Below are positions 25,256 to 33,413 of a stretch of DNA of 64,000 nucleotides, one piece after another. Under the pieces are notes generated by a model, which saw only the letters and a program-made list of their open reading frames with translations, ran no database searches and was not told the DNA's origin. The stretch is taken from positions 434,001 through 498,000 of the forward strand of contig NZ_WIXM01000001.1 in NCBI RefSeq assembly GCF_010993965.1, given 5' to 3'. This DNA is from Gracilibacillus sp. YIM 98692. GTDB taxonomy: Bacteria > Bacillota > Bacilli > Bacillales > Amphibacillaceae. How positions within the stretch are numbered: the stretch's first letter is position 1; each line of letters starts with the position of its first letter. A program made the translations under genes and the position numbers.

Positions 25256-26018
25256 GCTCTTCCCCCCATTGAACTAAAATTGGTTGTTCTTCTAAATAAT
25301 TTATATATGTATGGATATCAGAGAACGTATCAACAAAAAAGATACGGCATCCTCTATCATCACCGTACTGTTTAAGTTGCGTTATACGTTGATAGCCTAT
25401 TTTTTCACTAGCTACATAGCCTGTAATGTAATCTGGGTCATCTGACCAACATAATTCTGCAATGGTTAATTGATGATTACACACTTTAGTAGCAAGGATA
25501 AGTGCTTCCTTTAATCTCTGATTAGGAGAAACGGCTTTTGATTTTGCCCACTTTTTAAAATTTCTTGTTTGCCAATCCATTTTAGAGACACGAACACCTT
25601 TGTCTATTCTCCCATCTACGCGCTTCCCCGTATGAATATCAATGAGGATAGCTCCTCTAACAGGATATTCAGGAATTTCCTTATAGGCTTTTTTTATAAT
25701 GTCTTTAGGTACACCCGTTTTCTCAAGTAGAGATTTTGCTAGCTCGTGTCCTTCTTTAACTGCAGTCACGTCATTTGTTTGGACTGTTAAAGGATTCAAT
25801 AGTTTAATAGGTTGATTTACCATTTCACATTGAATTTGCAAAAAATCTGGCTTTCCCCTTGAGTGATGTAACGCTTTTTCCAGTAATGTATTTACTGACA
25901 ACCCTAATTCACTATAAGAAGAAAGTAATTCACCACCAGAAATATGTCTTCCGCCATTTTTATGTAATTCATTTTCTGAAGCTCGCATTCTGACACTATA
26001 TATTCTGCTCTGATCCAT
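25236..26018 (-). CDS. bioW: 6-carboxyhexanoate--CoA ligase BioW
   Basis: A 260-residue pimeloyl-CoA synthetase that activates the free pimelate presumably produced through BioI. It carries [55 protein letters not shown] and [24 protein letters not shown] segments of the family. It is the first gene of the operon. GGAGAGACAGGA precedes the ATG. The promoter/BirA operator lies 55-120 bases upstream. Confidence 0.93.
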   Translation of the reverse strand: MDQSRIYSVRMRASENELHKNGGRHISGGELLSSYSELGLSVNTLLEKALHHSRGKPDFLQIQCEMVNQPIKLLNPLTVQTNDVTAVKEGHELAKSLLEKTGVPKDIIKKAYKEIPEYPVRGAILIDIHTGKRVDGRIDKGVRVSKMDWQTRNFKKWAKSKAVSPNQRLKEALILATKVCNHQLTIAELCWSDDPDYITGYVASEKIGYQRITQLKQYGDDRGCRIFFVDTFSDIHTYINYLEEQPILVQWGEEHDTRVD

Positions 26019-26071
26019 TCCTGTCTCTCCTAAGCTTATTAACTAGTATGAAGATTAGTAGTTCTGTTTTT

Positions 26072-26102
26072 TTGTTAACCTAAATTACAAAACGGTTAAC
26101 AA
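26072..26102 (-). promoter_or_regulatory. BirA (biotin repressor) operator of the bio operon
   Basis: Perfect inverted repeat TTGTTAACC - 13 bases - GGTTAACAA, the known BirA box sequence. It lies just downstream of the -10 box of the predicted promoter, so biotinyl-AMP-loaded BirA would block initiation. Confidence 0.88.
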
Positions 26103-26107
26103 ATAAA

Positions 26108-26136
26108 ATGATAAATACGTTAACCATAATTGTCAA
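26108..26136 (-). promoter_or_regulatory. Sigma-A promoter of bioWAFD(I)
   Basis: On the - strand: -35 TTGACA (26136-26131), 17-base spacer, -10 TATCAT (26113-26108), about 90 bases before the bioW start. Confidence 0.75.
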
Positions 26137-26147
26137 TAAGTTGACGA
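26118..26147 (-). promoter_or_regulatory. Possible second, weaker BirA half-site pair
   Basis: CGTTAACC - 13 bases - AGTTGACGA has the same spacing as the perfect box and overlaps the -35 element. The right half deviates from the consensus. Confidence 0.4.
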
Positions 26148-26333
26148 AAAATAGTTTTAAGTGAATTAGGTTTAACTGGAACTACGCCAATATGCATAAG
26201 AAAAATCTATACAAAAAAGGATGGAAATTTTCATTTGAGCAATACTCACTTCTTTGTCTCATCCCTCAACTCTTTAGAATTAGGGGTAGCGTCAGGAAAA
26301 TGCGGATTTACAACGTTAAATAATTTTTAATAT

Positions 26334-26380
26334 TAAAAAAGCCTAATTTCTCCATTTAATGCTGAGAAATTAGACTTTTT
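26334..26380 (-). terminator. Terminator of the amylopullulanase gene
   Basis: A 10-bp stem CTAATTTCTC / GAGAAATTAG with A- and T-runs on both sides. It can work in both directions and lies about 105 bases after the stop at 26486. Confidence 0.75.
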
Positions 26381-26485
26381 TCGTTACTCCATTAAAGCCC
26401 GTTTAATGGAAGATCGTTCTATAACATCTGTGCTGGGATGATATGGTAGAAATAAAGGGAATTTTGGGTGCTAGTTAAAACCTCA

Positions 26486-29400
26486 TTACTTATTGAATTG
26501 GTATCTCCTCCTAGTAAAAACATAAAAACCTAGGCCTAAAATAAGAATTACAACTCCAACTAATAATAATTGATAGGTATCAGTAGCCGTGTCTGGTAAT
26601 TCAGGTGATTCTATATCTTTTGCTTCATCTTCATTAAATGTTTTTTCAAATACTGTAAACGTACTAAAATGGTTTGTGGCTGCCGTAACTATGTCATCTT
26701 CTTTATAAGTACCACCAATCAATTCCCATATCTGTGTTGCTTCATTATAATAATACACTTTTGCTTGTTCTGGATGTTCTAGATCATTAGAAACTTTAAA
26801 CGAAAGGGTCATTTCTTCCGTAAACGTATGAATTCGTTCACCATCTGACATTACTGTAAAATCATAGACAGCACTTTTGGCTGATTCATTATCCTTCATC
26901 CGTTTGATATGAACAGATCCATCTCCAGCTGGTAAATTAACTGGTGGAATGTTGACAATCACTTCATGGTTTTTAAGTTCTAATGTAATGCTTTGTTCTT
27001 TCATCAAAACTACTTGTTCATTTGATAGAGAAAAAATGACATTTTCCACTTTTTCGAAGTCAACGTGTAACCTTCCATTTTTTTTTATTCCCTTCAGATC
27101 ATCGGGAGAAAGGCTTACTTTTCCATCTTTTACTTTAGCTTTTACTTCTTTCTTCGTTACTTCTTTTTCATCTTTGTTTCCTGGATCATTCGGATTTTTT
27201 CCATCAGACTTGTCTTCACCGTTAGTCGGTCCTTCCCCATCATCAGGAGTGTCTCCATCTGTTGGATTTTTCCCATTGGCCGGATCTCTATCATTCGGAT
27301 CCGCCGGAGTTTCTCCACTATCTTTGATAACTATTGTGGTTAACGGATCAATTTTTATTGAATTTGCTGATAATACGAAACCAGATCTTTCATTAACTGC
27401 TTCCACGCCAGCTTCATCATCATCTACAACAACCGTGTTCGTAGCTAAATTTTCTGTTAATGAGATCGTTCTTCCCTTTGTATCAGCATTTACGAATACG
27501 TAATAGGTTCCTGTACCGTCCGTTGATTCATTTTTGTAACCAATGAGTAAGTCTTCTTCCTTAACCTCAGGTGCATCCACCAATGTAACGTGTTGGTCCA
27601 CCTCATCCATGCTCCCAAGACGGAAGGCATTTGTTGACCTTCTTAATTCAATTAAACCTTGTGTATATTCCTGCGTTAAATTATTAACAGGATAAGCTGT
27701 TTCGTCTGTTACTTTGTCCCATTCAAACATGTTAATTGCATCGGAAGAATCATACGAATCAGGAACAAAATATGGATATTTAAATGGATCACCATTCTCA
27801 CCTGTTAACTCATGATATTTTTGTTCAGGTACTCCTTCCGCCTTCCATTGCTTCGTTCTACCATATTCTTGCCCTGCATGAATAAATGCTGTACCTTGTG
27901 AAGTCAAGACAAGCGCGTTCCCAATACGTATTCTTTTATGGATTTCCAAGTCATTTTCCGGTATAGATGGATCCTTTTGAATGGATTGTGCAATCACATC
28001 ATATAAAGGTAAATTATCATGTGCTGCAATGTATGGAACCATATCGCCGGGGTCATCTGCAGGTGTGTTCGACGGTTGACCTTTGATGTTATTTAAGATG
28101 GTCTCAATCTTTCTCGCACCACCTGTAATAAAGCGTGGCTCACCTTCTGAACCAAAGCCAGATTTTAATTCATTACGCAATTCGTCTGAAAAAACACCAA
28201 CATCATCGGTTTTATCCATCCAGTCTTGGTCTGCTCCCATTCCTTCAAGGGATGGATCATCCAAGTGACCTGCAAATGTTCTCCAACCTTCTCCAATAAA
28301 TAAGGCATCAGGATTAATAGCAGCGGCTGCTTCATATGCATTTTGGATCGAAGGATAGGTCGCATCCCCCATCATGTCAAAACGCATGCCATCAATTTTA
28401 TATTCGTCAAACCAATATTCCACAGAATCAACCATAAGCTTTTCTGCCATTTTACGGTTTGTAGCAAGATTGTTTCCAAAACCTCCAAGAAAGTTGCCAT
28501 CATCATCTTGAAATGCATAATAATTTGGCACAATGTCATTTAATATGCTTGTTTGAGCTGTATGAGTATACACAACATCCAGAACAACACCCATGCCAGC
28601 ATCATGGATTGCATCAATCAATTCTTTCGTTTCTTTTACGCGTAACGCTGCATCCGCAACATCTTCTGAATAAGCACCATCTGGTGAGAAGTAACTGTGC
28701 GGATCATAACCCCAGTTGTATTTATTCCCATTCGCAGAATAATCAAGCTCTCTTTCGTCCATTTTTGTTTCATCGCCATAATACCATGCCATTACCGGTA
28801 GTAATTGAACGTGCGTAACTCCTAGCGATTTGATATAATCCAGCTTATCGATAAAGCTCTTATAAGAACCCCATCTCGCGTTTAAATCGTCTTCTATGGA
28901 AGGATCAGACGTAAAGTCACGAATGTGAACTTCGTAAATCACTGCGTCTTCACGCTTTTCATAACCATCAATCGATGCATGACTAAACCCTTCAGGATCT
29001 GTGTCACTTAAATCTACGATAGCCGCTTTACCAACGTTATCACCATCAGGGCCAGGGGTACCTTTTGTATCAACCGTGAAGGCTGCCATTGATTTCGCGT
29101 AAGGATCTAATACATTTTTCGTTACGCCATCATTGGTTACTTCATATTGATAATAATATCCTTCCAGGTCAGACACACCCAAGTCACTTGCAGCGATCTC
29201 TTTCGACCAAACACCATCTTCCTCTAACGTTAATGCTGCACTACCAATTGGTGTAGCTGCATCTTCTTTATCATAAAAGTTCGCTACTACCTCACTTGCT
29301 TTTGGAGCCCAAAGCTTTAAAGCAGCATCACCATTGTTGTAAGTTGCCCCTAAATCATTTCCTTCATAACCATATATGTCATCAATTAATTTCCAGCTTG

Positions 29401-32400
29401 AATCTGCCGAGACTGTTCTGCCTTCATAGGTAATTGATAAAGGTAGTTGATCCAAATCAAATGAAGCTGTTACTTTCGCTGTTTCATCTCCAGTAATCTC
29501 AGCACTATCTACTGTAATATCTGATCCATCTACACCTCTAATATCTAGACTAGATGTCAGATCATCGACATTTAAACCATCTGTCATCGTGAAGTTTAAT
29601 AGAATGGTATCTTCAGATATAACCTCTCCAGATGTAATACCAGTAGCAACGTCCCAATAAGGAGAAACGTACACAGTATCATCCCCTTGCCGCACCCATA
29701 AGCGATTATATTTATCTAGTAAGTTGAATGTTTTATTTTCTCCTTCCTTACCAGCATCTCCTTTGCTTTCATCAAGGACAATAAAACCGATTTCTTTTGC
29801 ATCTTCGGTTAGCTTAATATCTGCATAAGCACCATAGCGGTCTGCACCTGTGAAATCTGTAGCTCCTGTTGGCCAATTCTCTGATGGAGCTTCCACATCG
29901 CCCCAATTCCAAACACCAAAATTTTCATAGTCCGCATTATCACGAACATAGTGAATACGTACTGTGTCTTCTGGTAAATCAACAGGTTCGTAAGTGAATA
30001 CCTTATCTGAACCTTGTTTAATCCAAATTTCATTTATCTCCGGGGAAGTAATGGTAAATCCTTTGTCCCCACCGTCTTTACCAGCATCACCCTCGGTCAC
30101 ATCCATGACAAGAAATCCAATGTTTTTTGCTCCTTCTGCAAGAGGGACATCAATGTAAGCGCCATAGCTATCTGTTTTTTCAAACATGGCAGCACCTTCA
30201 GGCCAGTTAGCTGATGGTGATTCCACATCGTTCCAAAGCCATGCACCATAGTTTTCATAATCTCCATCTGTACGTTGATAGTGGATACGAATGTTGTTAT
30301 CTGGAATAGGATCTACTTCATCGCTATCCCCACTTGAAATAACATCAGTGATTGTACCACCTTCTACTGTTAACAATACCGTACCACCCTCAGCGTTAGA
30401 CGGAACGGATAAAGTAACTTCTCCTGTTTCTGTTGCTTGATAAGTGTTACCGGAATAATGATCTGTAACAACTGCATCTGCGGAATCAACAGAAAGTGTA
30501 AGATCCCTCGCTTCCTTGGAAACGTTTAAACCTACATAAGCAGCTTTATTTTTAAATTCACGAGCAAACACTAAGAATTTAGAGCTATTAGATCCACCTA
30601 CAGTAGTTCTGTCCCCTTTAGCAAAAATTTCAGCATGTGTTTTTCTAAAGTTAAAAATTTTCTTATAGTGTTCTAAAACATCATTGCCTTCTACTTGATC
30701 CCAAGCTAGGTCATATCTATTATCATAATATGGATAATTATTTGCTCCACTTTGTCCAAGCTCTTCTCCATAATAAATAACCGGTTGACCTTTGGCTGTT
30801 GCTTGAAGAGACGCTGCTACTTTCAGTTTACCTTCATCTCCACCAAGTGAATGTAAGAATCCTTCTTCATCATGACTTCCAAGAAACTGACCTAATGTCG
30901 CTGTGTTGTCAATGGAGTCGTTACGAGCACCTAATTCATTATGTGCTCCTGTTACATCACCTTTGACGAAAGATTGGGCAATATCTTTAAAACCGAAATC
31001 AAGAAGGGAGTCCATCATACCGGATTCCAAGTATCCATAGTCATTGTCCTCACTTGCACCCCATGCTTCACCAATCATCTTATGTTCCGGCATTTTCTCC
31101 GTAATGGCATTTTTAAATGCCATCCATGTTGTATTTTCTACGTGTTTTACTGTGTCTACACGGAAGTAGTCAATTGTGTTTCCACTAGGTGTTGTAGCTT
31201 TTTCAATCCAATCTGTTTGCCACTCGATAATCTGTTCACGAACGGAAGGATCCTCGGTTTTAAAATCTGGTAGTCCCGCTAACTCACCAACGACTTCATC
31301 CGTACCGACATTATCACCTTGACGAAGCATATCACTGAATTGACTGCGCTCCGCATTAGTTGGATACCCAGCTGGCTGCTCTTCAACTGGAACCTCTCCA
31401 TCAATTTCTTTCAACCCATATCCAGTATGATTTAATACAACATCGACCATAATTTTAATGCCACGTTCATGTGCAGCATCTATTAGATTATGAAAATCAT
31501 TCATTGATCCAAAATGTGGATTCAGCTTACTAAAGTTACTAGCCCAATAGCCATGGTTCGCATAATATGGCTGTCCTTCCACACCATCATTGGCATTGTA
31601 ACGTACATCATATTTAATATTTTCCACAATCGGACTAATCCAAATTGTGTTCACACCGAGACTATCTAAGTAATCTAATTTTTCAGTGATCCCTTTAAAA
31701 TCTCCACCTTGGTATGTACCACGCAAATCTGTATTGTAGTCAAGGCTATACGGATCATTATTAGATGCATCCCCATCAAAGAATCTATCGGTTAACATAA
31801 AGTAAATAATAGATTCATCCCAATCAAAGTCAGATTCTTCAACTGACTGTCTCGTTTTTACATTTACCTGTGTCGTTCCTTCATAATAGTTACCATATGA
31901 ATCTACTACGGTTAAAGGAATCACCTTTGTTCCAGCTGTTACATCATGATCGACTGCAATCGTAACTTCTTTTAATGCTGGGTCAATTGCTAGCTTATCT
32001 GATCCACCTAATGAAGAAATATCTGCATAAATTTTTGATACATTTAAGCCTTTTGTCAGTCCTTCAATATTAACAGTAAGGACAGCGTTTTCATTATAGT
32101 CAATCTCTGTTGGTGATATAGAACCATTAACAGTCAAATCAGCTTTTTGAAAATCAATGATCGAAGTACCATCGACTGTATTGTAGGGGTCATTTTCCTC
32201 TGTCGTTACTCCATCTTTAGTAACAAGATATGTGTATGGATTTTCCCCATTTGGAATATTTTGATACGTAACTACGAACCTTTCATTTTCTGGCTCATAG
32301 GTCATTTCATGTGTTTCACCATTAAATTTTAATTCTACTTTATCAATAGTATCCATCTCATTACTTCTAAAAAGTTCTTTATCACGATAAAAGAAGGTTG

Positions 32401-32884
32401 CGTCTCCTTGATCAATTATTGGGGCCGATCCATCTGGTACTATTCTTATTTCTTCTTCCCCGCTTGTAATATAGGCCTTTGTTAGTGAGTCGTTCTTGTT
32501 CACTTGAATAAAGCGGTCACCAAACTCTTTTTCTGCAGTATCCCAGTCTTCTGTACTACGTAAAACAAACCCAAATTCATCCGTTTCAGGCGCAACAGCA
32601 ATGTTGGCTACTGCTTTACCATCTTCATATAGATCAAAATCTATCTGATCATCCTTCACCCCTGTATTCCAAGCCCAAATGTTCCAGCCATCATATGTTT
32701 CATCATCACGAATATAGGTAAAACGGACTGAACGTTCACTTGTGTCAGTGGTTTCAAAAGATTCGTTCGTATTCGATGAATCTTTTGCAAAGGTATTTTG
32801 AACTGGAATATGTGGAATCCATAGACTGAGAAGCATAATTAGAACCATGAAAATGGACAACTTACAATTAATATGCTTTTTCAT
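26486..32884 (-). CDS. Cell-wall-anchored amylopullulanase with two GH13 domains
   Basis: A 2132-residue secreted enzyme for starch, pullulan and glycogen. Order: signal peptide (1-33); a CBM41-like starch-binding module (about 50-150); a GH13 alpha-amylase domain (about 355-760) with DVVLNHTG near 481, the FRVDTVKH nucleophile near 576, GEAWGA acid near 606 and SHDEEG near 671; two further CBM41 repeats (about 865-965 and 975-1065, each starting RIHYxRxxxDYENxG); a CBM48-like part near 1170-1270; and a GH13 pullulanase domain (about 1290-1750) with the type-I marker YNWGYDP near 1391, GMRFDMMGD near 1500, GEGWR near 1533 and AHDNLPLYD near 1624. A Pro/Gly/Asp linker and a wall-proximal domain shared with the protein at 38519 follow. 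The sorting signal LPDTA plus membrane helix and basic tail is at about 2095-2132. AAGGAGG precedes the ATG. All catalytic residues of both domains appear intact. Confidence 0.92.
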   Translation of the reverse strand: MKKHINCKLSIFMVLIMLLSLWIPHIPVQNTFAKDSSNTNESFETTDTSERSVRFTYIRDDETYDGWNIWAWNTGVKDDQIDFDLYEDGKAVANIAVAPETDEFGFVLRSTEDWDTAEKEFGDRFIQVNKNDSLTKAYITSGEEEIRIVPDGSAPIIDQGDATFFYRDKELFRSNEMDTIDKVELKFNGETHEMTYEPENERFVVTYQNIPNGENPYTYLVTKDGVTTEENDPYNTVDGTSIIDFQKADLTVNGSISPTEIDYNENAVLTVNIEGLTKGLNVSKIYADISSLGGSDKLAIDPALKEVTIAVDHDVTAGTKVIPLTVVDSYGNYYEGTTQVNVKTRQSVEESDFDWDESIIYFMLTDRFFDGDASNNDPYSLDYNTDLRGTYQGGDFKGITEKLDYLDSLGVNTIWISPIVENIKYDVRYNANDGVEGQPYYANHGYWASNFSKLNPHFGSMNDFHNLIDAAHERGIKIMVDVVLNHTGYGLKEIDGEVPVEEQPAGYPTNAERSQFSDMLRQGDNVGTDEVVGELAGLPDFKTEDPSVREQIIEWQTDWIEKATTPSGNTIDYFRVDTVKHVENTTWMAFKNAITEKMPEHKMIGEAWGASEDNDYGYLESGMMDSLLDFGFKDIAQSFVKGDVTGAHNELGARNDSIDNTATLGQFLGSHDEEGFLHSLGGDEGKLKVAASLQATAKGQPVIYYGEELGQSGANNYPYYDNRYDLAWDQVEGNDVLEHYKKIFNFRKTHAEIFAKGDRTTVGGSNSSKFLVFAREFKNKAAYVGLNVSKEARDLTLSVDSADAVVTDHYSGNTYQATETGEVTLSVPSNAEGGTVLLTVEGGTITDVISSGDSDEVDPIPDNNIRIHYQRTDGDYENYGAWLWNDVESPSANWPEGAAMFEKTDSYGAYIDVPLAEGAKNIGFLVMDVTEGDAGKDGGDKGFTITSPEINEIWIKQGSDKVFTYEPVDLPEDTVRIHYVRDNADYENFGVWNWGDVEAPSENWPTGATDFTGADRYGAYADIKLTEDAKEIGFIVLDESKGDAGKEGENKTFNLLDKYNRLWVRQGDDTVYVSPYWDVATGITSGEVISEDTILLNFTMTDGLNVDDLTSSLDIRGVDGSDITVDSAEITGDETAKVTASFDLDQLPLSITYEGRTVSADSSWKLIDDIYGYEGNDLGATYNNGDAALKLWAPKASEVVANFYDKEDAATPIGSAALTLEEDGVWSKEIAASDLGVSDLEGYYYQYEVTNDGVTKNVLDPYAKSMAAFTVDTKGTPGPDGDNVGKAAIVDLSDTDPEGFSHASIDGYEKREDAVIYEVHIRDFTSDPSIEDDLNARWGSYKSFIDKLDYIKSLGVTHVQLLPVMAWYYGDETKMDERELDYSANGNKYNWGYDPHSYFSPDGAYSEDVADAALRVKETKELIDAIHDAGMGVVLDVVYTHTAQTSILNDIVPNYYAFQDDDGNFLGGFGNNLATNRKMAEKLMVDSVEYWFDEYKIDGMRFDMMGDATYPSIQNAYEAAAAINPDALFIGEGWRTFAGHLDDPSLEGMGADQDWMDKTDDVGVFSDELRNELKSGFGSEGEPRFITGGARKIETILNNIKGQPSNTPADDPGDMVPYIAAHDNLPLYDVIAQSIQKDPSIPENDLEIHKRIRIGNALVLTSQGTAFIHAGQEYGRTKQWKAEGVPEQKYHELTGENGDPFKYPYFVPDSYDSSDAINMFEWDKVTDETAYPVNNLTQEYTQGLIELRRSTNAFRLGSMDEVDQHVTLVDAPEVKEEDLLIGYKNESTDGTGTYYVFVNADTKGRTISLTENLATNTVVVDDDEAGVEAVNERSGFVLSANSIKIDPLTTIVIKDSGETPADPNDRDPANGKNPTDGDTPDDGEGPTNGEDKSDGKNPNDPGNKDEKEVTKKEVKAKVKDGKVSLSPDDLKGIKKNGRLHVDFEKVENVIFSLSNEQVVLMKEQSITLELKNHEVIVNIPPVNLPAGDGSVHIKRMKDNESAKSAVYDFTVMSDGERIHTFTEEMTLSFKVSNDLEHPEQAKVYYYNEATQIWELIGGTYKEDDIVTAATNHFSTFTVFEKTFNEDEAKDIESPELPDTATDTYQLLLVGVVILILGLGFYVFTRRRYQFNK

Positions 32885-32920
32885 TTGAGTGTTCTCCTCC
32901 TTTAACTAATTCACACAAAT

Positions 32921-33007
32921 GAAATCGTTTGCATCAATTGGTAAAAAAATAAAGAATCTATCTCAATATATTAGATCCCCCCTTTCTTCTTTTGTGCAAA
33001 CGATTCC
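32921..33007 (-). promoter_or_regulatory. Paired LacI-type operators upstream of amylopullulanase
   Basis: GAAATCGTTTGCA (32921-32933) and TGCAAACGATTCC (32995-33007) are inverted copies of one 13-base motif (one difference), 61 bases apart, within 125 bases of the start codon. TGCAAACGATT resembles operators of LacI-family sugar regulators and CcpA cre half-sites. Which protein binds is not known. Confidence 0.5.
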
Positions 33008-33068
33008 GTTAACTGTGTTTTTTAATTCTACTATACATTTCCTCTTCTATCAACCATAAATACCATCC

Positions 33069-33280
33069 GTTTTTCCAAACCACGTGATAAAACTTGCCGT
33101 ATTTGTCACTTGGCTAACCTTCTTTAGGGCAATTTTCCATAGTTCACTCGGCTCGTTATCATTTCCCCTTTATTCCTTTTTCAATTTTCTATTATTTTAT
33201 TTTCATATATGTAGTAGATTACCATTATACTTTTTCCACACATAAAAGTTGGAAATCCTTTTATGACAGTCTATTGATTT
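33069..33280 (-). pseudogene. Degenerate copy of the 5' region of the DnaA-N-like gene
   Basis: About 210 bases align with 20144-20358 (upstream region plus first about 30 codons of the DnaA-domain-I gene) at roughly 85-90 percent identity by eye. The coding part is broken by substitutions and an early stop, and the rest of the gene is missing. Confidence 0.7.
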
Positions 33281-33413
33281 CTTCTAGTTTTATCGTCCTA
33301 AAAAAAGGGAACAGTAGAAAGGTCAACATATAATGAATAACCGAATTATTCAACGTTCAATCGTTTACTGCGCATATGCAAATTGTTTATACTTAATATA
33401 GGAGGAAAGCATT

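Noticed and set aside
26949-27503. 184-codon + strand frame opposite the amylopullulanase linker
   Set aside because: It is an antisense shadow of the low-complexity linker and wall domain, without a ribosome-binding site.
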